Part shown: positions 61,359 through 64,000 of the stretch, one piece after another
How the letters are laid out: the number at the start of each line of letters is the position of its first letter
Position numbering within the stretch: the first letter of the stretch is position 1
Source of the DNA: an uncultured Eubacterium sp.
Lineage (GTDB): Bacteria; Bacillota; Clostridia; Lachnospirales; Lachnospiraceae
Direction of reading: 5' to 3'
Length of the DNA: 64,000 nucleotides
Assembly: GCA_910586225.1 (NCBI GenBank)
Contig: CAJUIL010000020.1
Coordinates: 3,612-67,611, forward strand
Made by a program: the position numbers and the translations under genes
Notes under the pieces: model-generated
Told to the model about the DNA's origin: nothing
What the model saw: the letters and a program-made list of their open reading frames with translations, nothing else
Database searches by the model: none

Positions 61359-62000
61359 TTCTGCAGGCTGGATATCAATATGACGGTGAACGGCCAGCAG
61401 GTCGATCTGGAAGTACAGGTCAGCAATGAAGGGGATTACCCGGAGAGGGTGATGTACTACTGGGCAAGGGAATTTTCATCAGCGCTTCCGGCTGGAGAGG
61501 GGTATTCCAGGCTGCCGAGGACGCTTGTGGTCAGCATTATTGACTTTATGCTGTTTGACTGTGAAGAATATCATTCATTCTTCCAGCCGTTAGAAGTTAC
61601 ACGCCATACGCTGCTGTCGGATAAGAAGGGATTTCATTTCTTTGAACTTCCAAAGCTGCCAGACGATGTCAGCCAGGAGAATATGCTGCTGTTATGGCTG
61701 TCTCTGTTCAAGGCAGATACGGAAGAAGAGTTAGAAAAGATTAAGGGAATGGAGGTGCCGGTTATGAGTCAGGCGATAAATGCTTATTATACGATTACGG
61801 CTTCGTCAGAGTTCCGGGAAAAAGAACGGCTTCGTGCCAAAGCGAGGCATGATGAGGCGCAGGCATTATACAATGCAAGACGTGAAGCAAAACGTGAAGA
61901 AAAATTTGAAATTGCTCGAAACTTGAAAAAAATGGGTATGCCATTTGAACAAATTATTAAAGCTACTGATTTGACATTAAATGAAATAGAGAAATTATAA
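61359..62000 (+). pseudogene. 5'-truncated Rpn/PD-(D/E)XK nuclease family protein
   Basis: The preserved part (first ATG 61380, 206 codons) is the middle and end of an Rpn family recombination-promoting nuclease/putative transposase. VNGQQVDLEVQVSNEGDYPE carries the E-x-Q part of the nuclease core; RVMYYWAREFSSALPAGEGY and RAKARHDEAQALYNARREAK follow. The upstream residues (R-L-D-I-N) also fit the family, but a stop lies a few codons further up, so the first ~80 residues with the other catalytic residue are lost. The strong terminator is intact. Confidence 0.75.
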
Positions 62001-62022
62001 ATCTGCCATATACCAGTTTAAC

Positions 62023-62066
62023 AAAAACGGATTACCTTAAATAAAAACAGGTAATCCGTTTTTTTT
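62023..62066 (+). terminator. strong hairpin terminator
   Basis: AACGGATTACCT pairs perfectly with AGGTAATCCGTT around an 11-nt loop, followed by a run of eight Ts. Confidence 0.85.
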
Positions 62067-62303
62067 CGCTATCCGATTGACTTTTGTCTATAAAGTTTTG
62101 TTTTTACTGGGTTGAATAGCGAAGAGCTGTCGTCTGAAATGTATAGATAAATAGTGTTAAATTTCTATTTGAATATATAATTTTTGAAATATGGATTACC
62201 AGAATCCTGTAAGAGATTTCAGATTTTATAAGATTCTGGCAATTTAATAGAATTAAGATAGAAGTCAAGACACTTCGATTAGTTTTGGAAAGAACTGATA
62301 ATA
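62067..62303. other. AT-rich intergenic stretch
   Basis: About 240 bp without a recognised gene, downstream of both the truncated Rpn gene and the orphan leftward gene. A partial inverted repeat (AATCCTGTAAGAG with nearby AGATTCTGG-like sequence) could help end the leftward transcript. Confidence 0.35.
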
Positions 62304-63491
62304 TTATATTTTCTTTTTTGCTTTATAATAATAATACATAATATTTTCTTCCATTTCGGATTTTTTTTCTGAAACTTCTTTGTAAGCCTGATTAAATAAA
62401 TCCGCTGTTTTTAAGAAAGCTGTAATTCCTGCGGCAGTTAATCCAATTTTTGCTCCGGATCTAATCAAATTTTCTAAAATGCCCAATGCATTAGTAATAT
62501 TAGTGTATGTTGTTATTGTTGTTATTAATCCAGCACCCATACATCCTAGTTTTTTTCTTTCTTCTTCATCAGCTAAAACGCGGTTTCCAAAATTTTTCAT
62601 AACAGATGTATTGCTGGATAATTCATTTAACTCATTTACCTTTGGCATAACATCTGCATAATATAATTGAATACACTCATACTGAAAATCATTATCCCAT
62701 GGCATTGAAGTTATCTTTTCTGAAAAGTTATATATTGCTTTCCTAAAATTTTCTAACGGAACAATCATTTCTTTTTTAAAATCTAAAATTTCATCTATTG
62801 TTGCTTTTTCCAGTGTTGGCAATGTTGACAATATATTGTTTGCAATACCAGCATGTCTAATAATCTCTTTATCAGTTTTACTAAGATCAATAATTTTATC
62901 ATCGATTACTGAACTTACAATATCTGAACTAATACTATCGAATAATGGGTAAGAAAACCTATGTTTTATCGTTCCTAACAAATTTGCAAAATACCCGCCT
63001 GTCAATTCTTCTATACTGAAACCATTATAAGAATAATCATATACGGTGACTATTTTTCTTTCGATTAAATTATATAGTTTACTTGCTCCACCTTCGTCAA
63101 GCAGGCTTTTAATAGCTGCATCCAACATATCTTTACACTGGTTTTCAATCTGCTTTGTTTGAATTTGAGCTAGAATTTCATGTTTATTTCTTTTCTTTTT
63201 CTTTTTTAAAAATGGCATATATGGTGAAACTTGTTCCTTTAAGGCTGTTAACTGTTCTACTAATAGTTTAGCTTCTTTATTATCAAAAGCATTCAAAAGT
63301 GGAATAAAATTATTGATAATTTTTTCAATATCATTAGCTTCTGAAAAGCATTTAGGAAGGTAATTATAGATGGCATATTCCGCCATTCCAATCAATTCTA
63401 TTTCATCTGCATAAAGCAATGAGCTTTTAATTAACTTTAAATCTTCTTTAAATTCCATGCTGCTTGAAGCAGTTCCTATAGTGAATTTCAT
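62304..63491 (-). CDS. orphan protein of unknown function (395 aa)
   Basis: I do not recognise this protein. It begins MKFTIGTASSSMEFKEDLKL, followed by IKSSLLYADEIELIGMAEYA, is mostly helical and charged, has a basic patch (LKKKKKRNKHE, about residue 95) and a late more hydrophobic region (GCMGAGLITTITTYTNITNA, SGAKIGLTAAGITAF). The frame extends to 63518, but AAAAGGAG before 63491 gives the start. Its base composition is far more AT-rich than the rest of the window, and it lies between a truncated nuclease gene and a conjugative-element fragment, so it is probably acquired. A defence or mobile-element role is only a guess. Confidence 0.75.
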   Translation of the reverse strand: MKFTIGTASSSMEFKEDLKLIKSSLLYADEIELIGMAEYAIYNYLPKCFSEANDIEKIINNFIPLLNAFDNKEAKLLVEQLTALKEQVSPYMPFLKKKKKRNKHEILAQIQTKQIENQCKDMLDAAIKSLLDEGGASKLYNLIERKIVTVYDYSYNGFSIEELTGGYFANLLGTIKHRFSYPLFDSISSDIVSSVIDDKIIDLSKTDKEIIRHAGIANNILSTLPTLEKATIDEILDFKKEMIVPLENFRKAIYNFSEKITSMPWDNDFQYECIQLYYADVMPKVNELNELSSNTSVMKNFGNRVLADEEERKKLGCMGAGLITTITTYTNITNALGILENLIRSGAKIGLTAAGITAFLKTADLFNQAYKEVSEKKSEMEENIMYYYYKAKKKI

Positions 63492-63624
63492 AATACTCCT
63501 TTTAACATATATGCTCAAAACATTTAGTTTAAATTGGCGAGGTTTCTGATTTTTAATTAAATAAATACAGTATTGTTAATACACACTATTTTGTAAGATT
63601 ATCAAGTATATTAAATAATTTTTA

Positions 63625-63652
63625 ATTATATCACTTATTTAAACTATTGCAA
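63625..63652 (-). promoter_or_regulatory. promoter of the orphan gene
   Basis: Read leftward: -35 TTGCAA (63652-63647), 16-base spacer, -10 TATAAT (63630-63625), leaving a leader of about 130 bases. Confidence 0.55.
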
Positions 63653-63801
63653 GTATTCAAAAATATTCTTTTAATTCTTTAAAATTCTTTTTTATGATCA
63701 GTTCTCACATAGTGAGAGAAATGGGAGTGGTTATTTTGGCAAATTTGGTTATAGTAGTGAAAAGATAACGTATAATCGGCCTTTGTTGTACTCAATAAGG
63801 T

Positions 63802-63984
63802 GTACAGACTGGAACGCCGGTCAGCAACAGTATGACCGAACTCTATACCATTCAACGCTACCTCCAGTATGAGCGGCTCCAGGAATTGAACATGACCCAT
63901 TTCGACTGCTGGGCCAGCCGGTTCGGTGAAACGGTGACAGCCCTGGAACTGGCCCCGGAGGGATATACTTTTTCCAGACGGTAA
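63802..63984 (+). pseudogene. fragment of a conjugative-element SNF2-type helicase/methylase
   Basis: A 60-codon open stretch reads QTGTPVSNSMTELYTIQRYL and continues with LNMTHFDCWASRFGETVTAL and ELAPEGYTFSRR before a stop. TGTPVSNSMTE is helicase motif III of the very large helicase/DNA-methylase proteins carried by integrative conjugative elements of gut Firmicutes. There is no start and the rest is missing, so it is a relic, showing that such an element was once present at this edge. The codon use is GC-richer than the adjacent orphan gene. Confidence 0.65.
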
Positions 63985-64000
63985 AACTAACTTCTCTAAA

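Overview
The window looks like a chromosomal segment of a low-to-mid GC gut Firmicute, most likely a Lachnospiraceae-type clostridium. This is an inference from gene content: a DUF4364 protein, a secG-rnr-smpB block, a teichoic-acid-type glycan cluster, many AAA-like/PD-(D/E)XK 'gut expansion' proteins, and strong AGGAGG ribosome sites. No rRNA, tRNA or CRISPR array was seen.

1-9.6 kb: a flavin reductase cut by the window edge; a DUF4364 protein; an AraC regulator divergent from a PTS IIBCA permease followed by a Cof-type HAD phosphatase; then a gene graveyard (ECF sigma factor, anti-sigma-like tail, frameshifted VanZ gene, internally deleted copy of the HAD gene); then a broken and an intact AAA-like/PD-(D/E)XK protein in tandem. 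9.6-25.3 kb: a long non-coding stretch, an XRE regulator preceded by a 44-codon ORF with an inverted repeat, and a cell-surface glycan operon: GT4, GT2, two DUF4422-GT8 two-domain proteins, a TagGH/Wzm-Wzt exporter, a GtrB-like lipid-linked transferase, TagD, a TagF-GT4 fusion and a YfhO-like membrane protein. The set suggests an exported glycerol-phosphate-containing wall polymer. 25.3-33.4 kb: secG, rnr, smpB, RNase H, another AAA-like/PD-(D/E)XK protein, a metallo-beta-lactamase-fold protein and a chemotaxis receptor.

33.4-54.8 kb is the functional centre. A leftward operon (ygeX, ygeY, ygeW, arcC) and a rightward operon (NCS2 purine permease, ssnA, ygfK, hydA) diverge from a 519-bp control region. 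A YheO-type regulator and ridA follow. Next comes a molybdenum block: MoeA/MogA-like protein, XdhC-type accessory protein, moaA, a MOSC-MogA fusion, modABC and moaC. The ygeXYW/ssnA/ygfK/hydA set is the conserved anaerobic purine (uric acid) degradation locus of gut bacteria. It takes up a purine, opens it, removes diaminopropionate nitrogen, and makes ATP through a carbamoyltransferase and carbamate kinase. The molybdenum block can supply the cofactor for a molybdenum hydroxylase that is not in this window.

54.8-64 kb is a decaying accessory zone. It holds a truncated MATE transporter, a BlaI/M56 peptidase signalling pair with a clear promoter and palindromic operator, a transposase fragment, an Agr-like GHKL kinase and LytTR regulator next to a small membrane protein, a 5'-truncated Rpn-family nuclease, an AT-rich orphan gene of unknown function, and at the right edge a fragment of a conjugative-element helicase. 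Coordinates rest on reading frames, ribosome sites and hand-read motifs; no database search was possible.
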